Notes: generated from the sequence alone by a model not told the origin. Positions 53,641 to 64,000 are shown, counted from the stretch's first letter. The stretch: 64,000 bases of DNA from Auriscalpium vulgare (GCA_019915015.1 JAHBBC010000018.1:310001-374000); one strand, 5' to 3'. Program-made: numbers and translations.

Positions 53641-56600
53641 AGACGAAGTCGACGAAGGCAGCTCCATCGCCATGATCATCGAAGGTGAAGGAGACAATGT
53701 CCGGATCATCGCCTATACCCAAATCGACTCCTCGGACGAGTCGGCGGTTCGCCACGCATACGTCACCGCTTCCGAAGCACGCTCACATCTTCCCGAACAC
53801 TCCGCGCCTTCTTTCATGCAGAATATCTGTCCCGCCCCGCCTCGCAAGCCACTGGCGGCTGAGCACTCCCATCTTGATCCCAAACACGCAGTTCCGAATC
53901 AGTTTGCCGCATCGTCCTCGTCTCCTCAGTCCTCGCGTACTTACGTTCTCAGTTCGCAACCCCTCGGTCCCGGTTTGCAATCCCCGCCCAGTTCCACAGG
54001 ACCGATGACGCCATCCCCCTCACTTTCCCAAACATCCCCAGACTCTTATCTTGGCACCCAGCACACTTCGACTCCTTTCTTGGCCACGCTCGCGACTTCG
54101 CCTTCGACACACGACGCCGACATACACGACACCTTCATCGGCAAGAAGAAGTACAAACCAGTCGGGCAGAAAGTCAAACCCGTCCTAGGTACGCTTCCTG
54201 AAGGCTTCCGAATCGAGCGCAACATCACCGGCGATCCACTCGCGTCCATGCCGCCGCTCAACCCTCATCCTCCGAAGTTCACACCTACCGGTCGATATAC
54301 CCAAGAGCGACACGACGCCATGGACGCCCTTCCGAACTACGATTTCTTGACACCGACCGGGCGCGACCTTCTCCACAACACCATCTCCGAGCAAAACGAA
54401 GCGTTCGCCTGGGCCGAGAACGAGCGAGGAAGCTTCAAAGAGGAGTACTTTCCGCCTATTCAAATCCCAGTGGTCGCGCATGTCCCTTGGGTCGATCGTA
54501 ACATCCCCATACCCCCAGGCATCCGCGACGAAGTCTGCAGAATGATCAAGAAGAAGATCGATGCAGGCGTCTACGAACCTTCCAACTCCTCCTATCGATC
54601 GAAGTGGTTTTGCGTCGCGAAGAAGGACGGTAAGCTTCGCATCGTCCACTCGCTCGAACCGCTCAACGCCGTCACGGTCGCACATTCCGGAGTCCCGCCT
54701 ATCCAAGAGCACCTCGCCGAGCAGTTCGGAGGTCGTGCTTGCGGTGGTATCCTCGACCTATACGTCGGCTACGACGAGCGAGTCATTGACGAACGATCCC
54801 GCGACTTCACCACCTTCCAAACCCCCTACGGCGCGCATCGCCTCGTCACCCTGCCGATGGGTTGGACGAACTCGGTCCCGATTTTCCACGACGACGTCAC
54901 CCACATACTTCGCGAAGAGATTCCGACATATACCATCCCCTTCATCGACGATGTCCCCATCAAAGGCCCGAAGTCGGACTACAAGCTCGCGGACGGTTCG
55001 TATGAGATGATACCAGAGAACCCAGACATCCGTCGCTTCGTCTGGGAACATCTCCTCAATACGAACCGAATCCTCCAACGCATGCGCTATTCGGAGGGCA
55101 CCTTCTCCGGTACGAAGTCGATCCTCATATCGCGCGAGTTCACGGTTCTTCGCCATCTCTGCACTCCAGAAGGCAGACGTGCAGACCCTACCACCATCTC
55201 CGCGATCACCAATTGGGGGCCTTGTAAAGATCTTTCAGATGTTCGCGCGTTCCTCGGAACCGTTGGCGTTTGTCGGATCTTCATCAAGGACTTCGCGAAG
55301 CACGCTTGGCCCCTCACGAAGCTCACGCGCAAAGGAGTTGACTTCGAGTATGGTACCGAGCAACTTATCGCACAAGAGTACCTCAAGGACGCACTCGTTC
55401 ATTCCGAAGCACTTCGAGCCATCGACTACGAATCTCCCGCCGCCGTCATCCTCGCCGTCGACACCTCCTACATCGCCGTTGGCTACATCCTCGCCCAAGA
55501 AGACGAAGAGAATAAAAAGAAGCGATACTACAGTCGGTTCGGATCAATATCGCTAAACGATCGCGAACGTCGCTTCTCCCAGCCGAAGCTCGAAATCTAT
55601 GGTCTCTACCGCGCATTGAAGACGCTGAAGATCTACCTCATCGGACTTCGGAACCTCATCGTCGAGGTTGACGCTCTTTCCATTGGCGGTATGCTGAAGC
55701 ACCCTGATCTAGTCCCCACTGCGAGCACCAATCGCTGGATTATCTCCATCCTCGCATTCAAATTTCTACTTCGGCACGTCCCAGGAATTTTTCACGGCCC
55801 CGACGGTCTCTCCCGACGCGTTCGGCAGCCTGAAGATCCTCCCGAAGTTGAAGACGACGACTTCGACGATTGGATCGACGAGTTGTACGGCTTCCTGAAC
55901 ATCGCCCACACCGCCAGCATGAACGAGCAACCGACTTGGACTCCTTCTACCCCTTCCGCGTCCGTCCACGAGGTGTTCGCACTGACCGAGGACGGTCAGA
56001 ATCAAAGTATGGAGGAGGAGCCCCCGGTGCTGCGATATGGCGAGATCCCGCGCACCGAAGCCGCACACAAAGCCGACAAACGCATCATCTACGTCCGAGA
56101 TTGGCTAGAAGACCCAGTACGTCCCGAGAAAATGACCGACTCCGAGTTCACCACATTCGTTCGCTACGCCACCAAGTTCTTCGTTACTAGAGATCGCCTC
56201 TGGCGTCGTAACAAAGATGGCGGACACAAGCTCGTCCCGCACAAGAAACGCCGCGTCGACATCCTCATCGACTGCCATGACAAAGTCGGCCATCGAGGAG
56301 TGTTCGCAACACGCTCGCTCATCGGCCAACGCTTCTGGTGGCCGTCCTACGAAGCCGACGTCCTGTGGTATGTTCGGACATGTCTAATCTGCCAACAGCG
56401 TCAACGACTCCAAATCCTCCTTCCCCCAACCGTCGCGCCACCCGCTTCTTTGTTCGCAAAGATCTACGTCGACACCATGCACATGCCGCCCTCGAACGGG
56501 TACCGCTACATCGTCCAAGGTCGATGTTCCATCACTTCGTATCCCGAATTCCGTCTACTCAAGAAAGAGGACTCTGTCGCACTCGCGAAGTTCTTCTACG

Positions 56601-57487
56601 AGGAAATCATCTCCCGTTGGGGTTCGCTTAGCGAGATCGTCACCGACAACGGCAAACCGTTCATCAAAGCCCTCGAGCACCTCGAAACGCTGTACCACAT
56701 CCGACATATTCGAATCAGCGGCTACAACTCCCGAGCAAACGGTATAGTCGAACGCTCACATTACGATGTTCGGCAGGCACTCTTCAAAGCAGCAGACGGA
56801 GACCAGTCACAATGGGCGCGCCACGCTCACTCTGTCTTCTGGTCGGAACGCCTCACGGTTCGGAAACGCATGGGCTGTTCGCCTTACTTCGCGGTCACGG
56901 GTTGTCACCCGCTCATTCCCCTGGACATTGCTGAAGCCACGTATCTCCAGCCCCCTCCAGATTCCATACTCTCGACTACAGATCTCATCGCTCGCCGCGC
57001 CATCGCTCTCCAGAAGCGTTACGACGACATCTCGGCACTTCGCTCCCAAGTCTACGAGACTCGCATCGAGAACGCTCGACGCTTTGAAGCTGAACATTCG
57101 CACACGATTCGCGACTTCGACTTCAAACGAGGAACACTCGTACTCATGCGCAACACCGCAATAGAGAAGTCGCTCAACCGCAAGATGCGTCCACGTTACC
57201 TCGGTCCCCTCGTCGTCATTTCGCGCAACCGAGGCGGCGCATACATCCTCGCCGACCTCGACGCTTCCGTTCTAGATCGCCCCATTGCCGCGTTCCGAGT
57301 CATTCCTTACTTCGCTCGTCGAGAACCGATCGAGATTGACATTCGCGACATCGACATAGATACTCAGCGACTTCGCGAGCTCGAGCAAAGCGAGACGCAA
57401 GGCAACGAAGACGAAGCAGATCCACCCGACGTTGAGCAACGCGACGTAGAGCCCCCTGATGATGAAGCAGAAGCCGAACAAGAGTAG
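53633..57487 (+). CDS. pol: pol polyprotein: RT, RNase H, integrase (element C)
   Basis: In the +1 frame relative to gag; it overlaps gag, and its useful part starts at about 53633 (DFEDEVDEG). RT has WFCVAKKDGKLRIVHS, LPMGWTNSVPIFHDD and FIDDVPIKGP (about 54940). RNase H has LAVDTSYIAVGYILAQ and a DALSIGGM segment. Integrase has HDKVGHRG ... CLICQQ (HHCC) and YVDTMHMP, VTDNGKPF and NGIVERSH (D, D, E; about 56460-56760). The SH3-like tail has RYLGPLVVISR. All catalytic residues look intact. Within the linker between RNase H and integrase sits an internal copy of the hairpin/purine module (55982-56018). Confidence 0.95.
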   Translation, partial: DFEDEVDEGSSIAMIIEGEGDNVRIIAYTQIDSSDESAVRHAYVTASEARSHLPEHSAPSFMQNICPAPPRKPLAAEHSHLDPKHAVPNQFAASSSSPQSSRTYVLSSQPLGPGLQSPPSSTGPMTPSPSLSQTSPDSYLGTQHTSTPFLATLATSPSTHDADIHDTFIGKKKYKPVGQKVKPVLGTLPEGFRIERNITGDPLASMPPLNPHPPKFTPTGRYTQERHDAMDALPNYDFLTPTGRDLLHNTISEQNEAFAWAENERGSFKEEYFPPIQIPVVAHVPWVDRNIPIPPGIRDEVCRMIKKKIDAGVYEPSNSSYRSKWFCVAKKDGKLRIVHSLEPLNAVTVAHSGVPPIQEHLAEQFGGRACGGILDLYVGYDERVIDERSRDFTTFQTPYGAHRLVTLPMGWTNSVPIFHDDVTHILREEIPTYTIPFIDDVPIKGPKSDYKLADGSYEMIPENPDIRRFVWEHLLNTNRILQRMRYSEGTFSGTKSILISREFTVLRHLCTPEGRRADPTTISAITNWGPCKDLSDVRAFLGTVGVCRIFIKDFAKHAWPLTKLTRKGVDFEYGTEQLIAQEYLKDALVHSEALRAIDYESPAAVILAVDTSYIAVGYILAQEDEENKKKRYYSRFGSISLNDRERRFSQPKLEIYGLYRALKTLKIYLIGLRNLIVEVDALSIGGMLKHPDLVPTASTNRWIISILAFKFLLRHVPGIFHGPDGLSRRVRQPEDPPEVEDDDFDDWIDELYGFLNIAHTASMNEQPTWTPSTPSASVHEVFALTEDGQNQSMEEEPPVLRYGEIPRTEAAHKADKRIIYVRDWLEDPVRPEKMTDSEFTTFVRYATKFFVTRDRLWRRNKDGGHKLVPHKKRRVDILIDCHDKVGHRGVFATRSLIGQRFWWPSYEADVLWYVRTCLICQQRQRLQILLPPTVAPPASLFAKIYVDTMHMPPSNGYRYIVQGRCSITSYPEFRLLKKEDSVALAKFFYEEIISRWGSLSEIVTDNGKPFIKALEHLETLYHIRHIRISGYNSRANGIVERSHYDVRQALFKAADGDQSQWARHAHSVFWSERLTVRKRMGCSPYFAVTGCHPLIPLDIAEATYLQPPPDSILSTTDLIARRAIALQKRYDDISALRSQVYETRIENARRFEAEHSHTIRDFDFKRGTLVLMRNTAIEKSLNRKMRPRYLGPLVVISRNRGGAYILADLDASVLDRPIAAFRVIPYFARREPIEIDIRDIDIDTQRLRELEQSETQGNEDEADPPDVEQRDVEPPDDEAEAEQE
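53635..53641 (+). promoter_or_regulatory. Candidate +1 frameshift site at gag stop
   Basis: Gag ends GCC CGA CTT TGA. CTT followed by TGA is the slip/stop arrangement used for +1 recoding in bacterial prfB; moving forward one base gives TTT GAA GAC in the pol frame. Only the +1 frame is long and conserved here. Confidence 0.5.
55982..56018 (+). promoter_or_regulatory. Internal hairpin plus polypurine-like tract inside pol (element C)
   Basis: CTGACCG-AGGA-CGGTCAG is followed by AATCAAAGTATGGAGGAGG. It matches the 3' module at 60413-60449 at all but three or so positions over 36 bp, and the outer stem pair C-G here is G-C there. Here it is also coding (TEDGQNQSMEEE). Confidence 0.75.
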
Positions 57488-57905
57488 AGAACGCGACGGA
57501 GCGCATTCCAGAATCCACACCACTTCCCTCTCCTCCCCATCGTGTCTCTTATCTCATTTTCTTTTGTACTATACTAAGTCGCTCGCGTTTACCGCTGTAG
57601 CGCAGGGCTACTCAAGATCAAAGTCCTAAGTCTATGAAGGAGTACTGAGACTTAAACAAAAGAATCGAATTTTCATCTTTCCTGACTTAGCTGTGTGCGC
57701 TTCAGAGTCCCGAAGTCGCTTCGGCTTTCGTACGTTCACTTCGTGTTGATCTCACACAGTTCGAACGCGAGAAACGAATCCTATTCAAAATCAAGACTCA
57801 AGAACAAAGAACAAACCATTCTATTTTACATTTCCTCCCCCTTTCCCCTTTTCTTTTCGACTTCGCCCCTTTCCCCTCGACTTCGCCGACTTCCCTCGAC
57901 TTCGC
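57488..57905. other. Spacer between pol stop and antisense gene stop
   Basis: 418 bp between two convergent reading frames. No gene seen; it includes a CTTCG-rich, T-rich stretch that could hold 3' ends. Confidence 0.4.
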
Positions 57906-59872
57906 TCAATCCTCCGACTCGTCGTCCGCATTTCCGCCGTACAGCGTCACCGGTTCGCCCGCGTTGTAACGCTCCCACAGCGCCCGGTTGAGGTACCGGG
58001 TCTCGGCCCAGTTAAGGTCGATGATGCGGTTGTGGACGAGGTAGGCGAGCGTCATGGCATCGGCCTTCATGATCCGGATCATCCGGACGATGCGGCGCTC
58101 AGCTTCGGTGAGCCCGATGTCCGTCGGCACCTCGTCGATCGCCTTCGCCATGGCCTCCAGGTCTTCCAGCGTCGGCGGCTCGGGGAGGGTGTGGTCGGTG
58201 AAGCGGTCGGACTGAGGCAGCCCGCGCACCCTCGTCTCGTTCCCGTAGATGGGCACGGGGATGACGCGGCGCGTTCGGGACGACTTCGCCCTGGCCTTGC
58301 CCTTGCCCTTGTTCTTCGGCTTGCTTGGGCCCGCGACCGGCGCACTTGGAGGCCGAACCGAGGTTTCTAGGATTGTGTTAGCTTCGGAATGCGATCACGA
58401 TCAGGCGACGACTTACCCTCGAGGTTCTTCCCCATCTCCTCCCACATGTCCTCCCCCGCGGTCCCGAATCCTACGTCTTGCTCCGAGTCAGACTTCGGAC
58501 TAGGCAGGAAGAGCGGCGTGCTCTTACCTGGCATCGTCGCTTGCGTCTGCGACGGCCCTGCCATCTCGACGTCCGAAGTCAGATCGACTTCGGACGACAC
58601 CACTGCCTTTTTCTCTGTGGGTTCGGGTCAGCTCTCCTCCTCGAACGAAGTCAAAACGAAGTCACTTACTTTGCGCCTGGGCGCGCGTCTCCTTCCTCGG
58701 CGTCGCCTTGGGCGTCGCCTTCACCTTCTTCGCCGCCGGCTGCACGACACCGTCGTCATGGTCCGGCGAGGCCTCGGGCACGCGCTTGAGGCCCGAATCT
58801 TCCGTCTTGCCCTTTTTCTCTGTTACGAAGGCATCAGCTACGACTCGAATGCGTACAGGACAAAACCGAACTTACTTGACTCAACAACTGGACCGTTCGT
58901 CCAGTAACACCCGTGCACCGCTATCATACAGCGGGCGCACGACACCTTCACCTTCGTTTGGATCTTGACGATCTGCGGCGCGCAGGCGTGCCCGTGCGTC
59001 GCGATGTACCCGCGACAATAGTCGCATACCTAGAAAACGAGCCGAAGTCAGCGCCGAACCCAAGACACAAAGCCGAACGACTTACCGAACCGTACGACTC
59101 GTAGTCGTACTTCCCCGTCTGGATCGTCTTCACGAGCGCGTTGGCCTCCCGGTACTGCGCTCCCCACTTCGCGTCCCTCGCCCAAGTCGGGTCGTCCAAC
59201 TCGAGGACGAGGTGCTTGGTCGCCTTCTTCTTCGTCTTCTTCGCCTCGAAATCCTCCTCCTTCTCCTCGTCGGCGAGCTCGTCCTCTGCGGGCTCGTCGT
59301 CCGCGACTTCGCCGTCTTCCAGCTCCTCGCCCGGCACCTCGGACTCACCCTCGGACTTCGCGACGGGCAGCGTGGCAATAGCCGCCCCCGCGGGTCCGTA
59401 ATCGACTTCGTCAAAGTCGAGCTCGACGTCGTCGCCGGCGAGCTGGCCTTCGAGCATGAGCTCAAAGGCGCTGCGTTTCTAGGAACGAACCGAGTTAGCG
59501 ATCGAGCGAAGTCAACAAAATGGAAACGACTTACTGGAGGAAGCGGCTGCAGGAGGCCGTCAGAGTCGTCGACCCACGCAGGCGTGCCGTGGTGGTCCGC
59601 GTAGTGCTGGAGGCGCGCCAAGCACCCTCCGAGCTCGACCTGGAACTGCGGGTGCGGCCGAGCCATTTTCTAGAAGGACGAAGTCAGCGCGAGGTTCTCA
59701 ACGGAAGACGAAGAGGACTTACCAGCCCGAGCAAGATGGACTTGCACCAGGCGCGCTTCGCGTTCTCAGTCGCCTCCGGGTTGAAGGAGTCGAGCAGGCC
59801 GTTGATGCCGAGGTGAATCTCGCGGAGCGAGACCTTCGCCTTGGTGGACCTGGAGGACGTGGATGCCGACAT
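57906..59872 (-). CDS. Antisense cargo gene, zinc-finger protein (element C)
   Basis: Seven exons on the minus strand: 59872-59723, 59669-59535, 59478-59086, 59029-58876, 58819-58670, 58614-58417 and 58366-57906. Introns are 50-60 nt and mostly start GTAAGT. Product: an N-terminal helix-rich part (LREIHLGINGLLDSF), a short conserved patch (ARPHPQFQVELGGCLARLQHYADHHG), an acidic stretch (EEDFEAKK ... TKKKATKHL), and the finger CDYC-x10-C-x14-CARC-x4-H-x-C. A basic/acidic disordered region follows, then a helical C-terminus ending NADDESED. The finger has the same layout as left cargo gene 3. Function unknown. It reads against gag-pol and has its own promoter. Confidence 0.85.
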
Positions 59873-60412
59873 GGTAGTGGTTATGGAAGGGAGCGCCCGA
59901 GGTGAGAGGTAAAGGGGAAGGGAGGAAAGTTGAAGGCGAACCACGGAAAAGTTCGCCTCCTTTTATCCCTTTTCCCCTCCCATTGTTCGGCAAATAGGCG
60001 CCCCCAAGACGAACAAAGAGGCATCCGCCGACTTCGTAAAAATCTTCCGACCCTCGACCCTGATCCCACGCTAGCGACGCACAGCCGAACGCGCTCGGCA
60101 ACCAGGTACACCGATTTGGGTATATTTCCAATAGCGCCTAGACCATGATATCATATCTGACATCATCACGACGTCATCGACCCAATTCGACTTCGCCTCT
60201 ACCCTCCACATTCCGATCGCTCCCACGACCACGGCTCATCAATTCTGCCTCGGCCCCCGGCGCAAATCATGATCGCATCATCATCCCGACATGCCCGCCG
60301 CTTTGTTTCTCGCCCCCGACATCGCTTCCGACTTCGCTTCCACGTTCCGACTTTTCCCGAGTTTCCCATCACTTGCCACATTTGCCTTCGGATCACATCT
60401 CCCCTCATCTCG
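59873..60412 (-). promoter_or_regulatory. Promoter/leader region of the element C antisense gene
   Basis: 540 bp between the antisense gene ATG and the 3' hairpin. A GATAAAAGG box on the minus strand (about 59968-59959) lies roughly 90 bp before the ATG, preceded by C-rich and A-rich runs. No other gene. Confidence 0.5.
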
Positions 60413-60449
60413 GTGACCGTGGACGGTCACTATCAAAGTATGGAGGAGG
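60413..60449 (+). promoter_or_regulatory. Polypurine tract plus upstream hairpin (element C)
   Basis: GTGACCG-TGGA-CGGTCAC (7-bp stem, TGGA tetraloop) is followed by TATCAAAGTATGGAGGAGG, which abuts the LTR start TGATACG. Plus-strand primer for reverse transcription; the hairpin role is unknown. Confidence 0.85.
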
Positions 60450-62046
60450 TGATACGCCTGATTCCCCGTCGAGCGGGGATTCCACCGCGACTTTTCGGTT
60501 TTTCATTTCGAACCAAAGTCACGTGACTTTGGTCTCCGGACCGTCGTTTCCGCCGTTTCGGCACAGCCACTTCGGAAAGTTCCGAAGTCACGTGACTTCG
60601 GCTCCGAACTTCCCAGCGCTTCGGCCTCGTTTCCAGTCACCCCGAGGCGCCCGCACGTGGTTCGGTCGAGGCCTTTCGGCCCATCAGCAGCAGACACGCC
60701 ACAAAGTCGCTGCCGGACCAAGATCAGTGTAGTGAAACGCCCCGTGAGCGTATCTCCGAGATAACCGGCTGTCACCCGGTACTTCCCTGTCCGATTCTCC
60801 CCCTCACTTATAGCGTTCCCGATTGATCCCTTCTATCGTCCCGACCTTTCCGAGCCGAGGCGAACCGAGCCCGAAGCCATGGCTACCTTCCCAGCCACTT
60901 CGGAAGATCGTCCGCCACTCGCTGCGACTTCGGCTCGCGGGTATACGTTTGGCGCGCCTTGTACCGCTGAGGCGTGTCTCCACAATATCGTTCGTACTTC
61001 ATCCTTCTGTATATCACATCGTAGCGACAGCGCTGATCGTTTGTCTGGTATCCATCGTTCTCGTTCCCCATGAGAGCTCCCTCTTGCTACATATGCTCGT
61101 TCCGACCCACCTCGACTTGCGACACATGATCTTTATCCACTTCGCTCGTGTTTCGGCTCTGTACGCACCTACCTATGTTCGTTTCCGTACGATACGGTCT
61201 CGCACTCGTTGTAGCTTAAATACGAGTCGATAGCACACCGAATAACAAGTTACTTTCCCCCCCATAGTCAGCATCTCGAAAGAGACGTTGCAAACCGCCC
61301 GCATCGACAGCTCTTACTGTCGTTGTACCCCTCGTCCTCCTTATCGCCCGTAACCTCACTTTCGACTACGCCGCACGCCGCAATACGCTCGCCTTCGACT
61401 TCGCTTTCGACCTTCGCCTTTCGCACCACGTACCCCAACCTCGCTTTCCGAACCTCGCTTTCCGAACCTCGCTTTCCGAACCTCGCCTTCCGAACCTCGT
61501 CTCCCGAACCTCGCCTCTCGAACATCGACGACCGAACCTCGCCTCTCGAACACCGCCATCGACAGACCTTCATCCACTTTGATATCACCTTCGAGGCCTC
61601 CTCAAGTTCAGGCCCACGACGAACGCGTTCCCCATTACACATAACTTCGTCCTCAATCCGAAGTTGTCCGAAGTCACCCAACTACCCATCGCACCGATCA
61701 ACGTATAAAGCCGAACTTCGTGTTACGTCGATCTCTCTCTCCCTCCCTCCATCGTCATTCCGCGCTCCTCCGCGTCCAACTTCGGAGCTCGCTCGTCGCG
61801 ACTTCGTTTGTTCGTCACTTCGGTGACTCGTACGCTCACTCCTTCTCGTCTCCTGGTCCGGCGCACACGCCGAACCCTCATTCCGATCCGAATCCTCGTT
61901 ACGACCACGATCCACGTATCGGTGGAGTCACTTCGCGAACCTTTGGGAACGTGACGACTCGCTCGCACAACAACGCGGTACCACTGACAGCGCTCTAGGG
62001 ATAGGAAACTCCCCATATCCGCCCTACTACCGTCTGGTGCCCATCA
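60450..62046 (+). repeat. 3' LTR of element C (1597 bp)
   Basis: Matches 49286-50868 except for one substitution and one added 14-bp unit. Ends CCCATCA and is followed by the target duplication CCGT. Confidence 0.95.
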
Positions 62047-64000
62047 CCGTATCTAGATGTCCATGAGAAGCAAAGTGAATCCAAGAGGACTTGGCAAGGC
62101 TCTCAATCATAGTACTATGAGTGACTTCACTTCCAATGAGCTTCTGTATATCACAGCCCACATTCTGCACATAGTCAATCTCTTCATAGACCTTTGGCAG
62201 AGAGCTTGTTGCCATTGCAAGGATGTTTGGTGTAGCTCTTCTCTCTTTCTCTACAATGCCTTCTCTAGCTTGGATTAGTGAGCTAAGAGTTGAAGTATAG
62301 GAGTGGATATATTTCTGTGAAAGCATTTGCTGAGGGCCGATAAATGGCTGTGCTGCATGTATGGGTAGTGCACACAGTTTTCCTGATAGACACCACCAAA
62401 TTCTAGAGTTCTTGGCCAAACCCAGCTCATCCAACTTCAGGAAGATGTGACATACAATATACTTCCAAAGATGACTTAGGACTTTGTGGATGGTCTCATC
62501 CATACAACTATCATCATGTACTAGTGAGGAACTCTCTGCTGGATGATTGGAAAGCTGTCCTAATTTTAATCCTTTTGCCAACCAACCAACAATTTCAAAT
62601 ACTGTTCCTATGGTAGTGTCTGGCAGGGGCACATTGATAGGATCTGACTCAACCTTATAGAGAATCAAAGCATCAGAGCGATAGTAAGAAACATTGACGA
62701 GAATGACAGGTCCCTCTGAAGCAGCTCTTCTGATGTTTGAGAAAGATGGAATGGTAAGAAATGTCTCAAATCCTGGTACACCTTGTATCTCTCTGACAAG
62801 TTCATTCCACCTTTCATTCAACTGTCTCTTTCTTGTCAATTGTCTCTCCACATGACTGCTCAAATTCTGAGATCCAGCATCATGAGTGGTTGTCAATTGA
62901 TCCAACTGCTGAGTGACACTTTCAAACTGCTCAGCAAGCAATAAATTTGCATTTTTCAACTGCTCCATTGGATATCTATATGCTCTCATCTTGGACCATA
63001 GAATGCCTCGCCCTTGTTCCCAGACCTCAACTGCTTCTTGCAAGTCCCCACTCTCAATTGCCCATGAAACAGCATTTGAGGCCAACTCTGATATTCCTTG
63101 CACAGTCTGGAAGAAATTGTGCTGTAGCTCTGGGGTAGGAAATATAGTTGAGCACTGTTCAAGAAGCCGTAGAGCCTTTTGATAGGCATGTGTAGCGCAC
63201 TTGTGCTTGTAGCGATGGGCCAGGGTTGTCCATTCGAGAGTACATCTCAGTCTTATTGTCGGACCAGCATAGATATAATCACTAGCATGTTCAAAGTTCT
63301 CCCATGCCTTATTAGAAATGGTTGAGCCATACTGACTGTCTCTAGTAATGAGACAATGGCCAAGGTTTTGCAGGCTAATGATGACATCTGGATGTCCCTC
63401 ACCAAAATCGGTATATGCTTCTGTAAACAAAGACATAGCCTCCTCCAGATCTGACATTCTGCCCAGCCGCTCAAACTGGGTCTGCACAGCAGTTGCCAGG
63501 TTATTGAGACTCAATGAGCGATTAGGGTGACCTGGAGGTGTCAATTCCAGGGCCTCTCTGTTCAGCACAATAGCCTCCTCTAGATCTGACATTCTGCCCA
63601 GCCGCTCAAACTGTTTCTGCAAAGCATTTGCCAGATTGTGGAGACTTGATGAGCGATCAGGATGGCCTGGAGGTATCAAATTCAGGGCCTCTCTGTGCAG
63701 CACAATAGCCTCCTCCAGATCTGACATTCTGCCTAGCTGCTTAAACTGGGTATACACAGCAACTGCCAGATTATTGAGAGTCAATGAGTGATTAGGATGG
63801 CCTGGAGGTCTCAAATTCAGGGCCTCTCTGTACAGCACAATAGCCTCCTCCAGATCTGACTTTCTGCCCAGCTGCTCAAACTGGGTCTGCACAACCCATG
63901 CCAGTTGATTGAGGCTCCAGGAGCGCTTAGGATGGCCTGGAGGTCTCAAATTGAGGGCCCCTCTGTGCAGGACAATAGCCTCCTCTAGATCTGACATTCT
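62047..64000 (-). pseudogene. TPR-CHAT gene, 5' and central part (interrupted by element C)
   Basis: Open frame on the minus strand, continuing past the right edge. It begins with at least four 44-residue TPR-like repeats (DLEEAIVLHREALNLRPPGHPDRS type; 132-bp DNA period, 63450-64000), followed by a helical linker (LLLAEQFESVTQQLDQL). The start of a CHAT domain follows: GPVILVNVSYYRSDALILYK, RIWWCLSGKLCALPIHAA, YIHSYTSTLSSLIQAR and WIHFASHGHLDT, which holds the catalytic histidine. Element C cuts the gene right after this motif, and the cysteine motif is on the other side (49204-49162). The reading frame beyond the insertion reaches a stop about 7 codons into the LTR. TPR-CHAT proteins are caspase-like peptidases; the role in this fungus is unknown. 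Confidence 0.88.

Larger units (their letters stand above)
49286..62046 (+). mobile_element. Ty3/gypsy element C (12.8 kb, with antisense cargo)
   Basis: A plus-strand element inserted in the CHAT gene. It has LTRs at 49286-50868 and 60450-62046, a PBS, gag-PR, pol, a minus-strand spliced gene (59872-57906), then hairpin, polypurine tract and 3' LTR. The flanking CCGT at 49282-49285 and 62047-62050 is a 4-bp target duplication, and the gene frame joins exactly across it. The LTRs differ by one substitution and one 14-bp repeat unit, so it is very young. The LTR sequences are unrelated to those of A/B, but the PBS and TGATA...ATCA ends are the same. Confidence 0.97.

Noticed and set aside
58500..58528. 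GTAAGAGC...CTAG as an intron in the element C antisense gene
   Set aside because: Only 28 nt and the frame is open without it, so it was kept as exon.
61323..61826. Long Ser/Arg/Pro-rich frame within the 3' LTR
   Set aside because: Composition reflects the 14-bp minisatellite and CTTCG-rich LTR sequence; the equivalent frame is broken in the 5' LTR by the missing unit.
63450..64000. Non-coding tandem repeat with 132-bp period
   Set aside because: It encodes TPR-like 44-residue repeats in one frame, so it is part of the CHAT gene.

Overview
The window looks like nuclear DNA from a GC-rich Agaricomycete fungus, probably polypore-like. Evidence: densely packed genes with many 39-80 nt introns, host families typical of that group (DUF6698, MATH-BTB, TPR-CHAT), and Ty3/gypsy LTR retrotransposons. 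The lineage is an inference; no rRNA or marker gene is present.

Layout. 1-17085: two near-identical Ty3/gypsy elements on the minus strand, head to tail and sharing one 657-bp LTR. Copy B is complete (3531-17085); copy A runs off the left edge. 17086-49285: host DNA with a DUF6698 protein, a double-RING protein, a MATH-BTB protein, a PRP24/SART3-like splicing factor, a MYND-finger protein and a truncated duplicate of it, an F-box protein, an EBP/EXPERA sterol-isomerase-like protein and a truncated duplicate of it, a coiled-coil protein, a PX-PH phospholipase D, and decayed remains of a UstYa-like gene and a TTC27-like gene. 49286-62046: a second, different but related plus-strand Ty3/gypsy element with 1.6-kb LTRs, inserted into a TPR-CHAT (caspase-like) gene whose halves flank it (48904-49285 and 62047-64000).

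The most interesting part is the retrotransposons. Both families carry spliced genes on the strand opposite to gag-pol, between pol and the 3' LTR: three in the left element, one in the right. One gene in each encodes the same C-x2-C / C / C-x2-C-x4-H-x-C finger. The other two left genes are paralogues of each other. In both families the polypurine tract beside the 3' LTR follows a short hairpin with an NGGA tetraloop closed by a G-C pair, and this hairpin-plus-purine module occurs a second time inside each element (after the pol stop on the left, inside pol on the right). The four stems differ by paired changes that keep base-pairing, which suggests a selected RNA structure. The families also seem to use different recoding signals for pol: a -1 slippery heptamer (G GGT TTT) on the left and a +1-type CTT TGA stop context on the right. 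LTR pairs are almost identical, so both insertions are recent.
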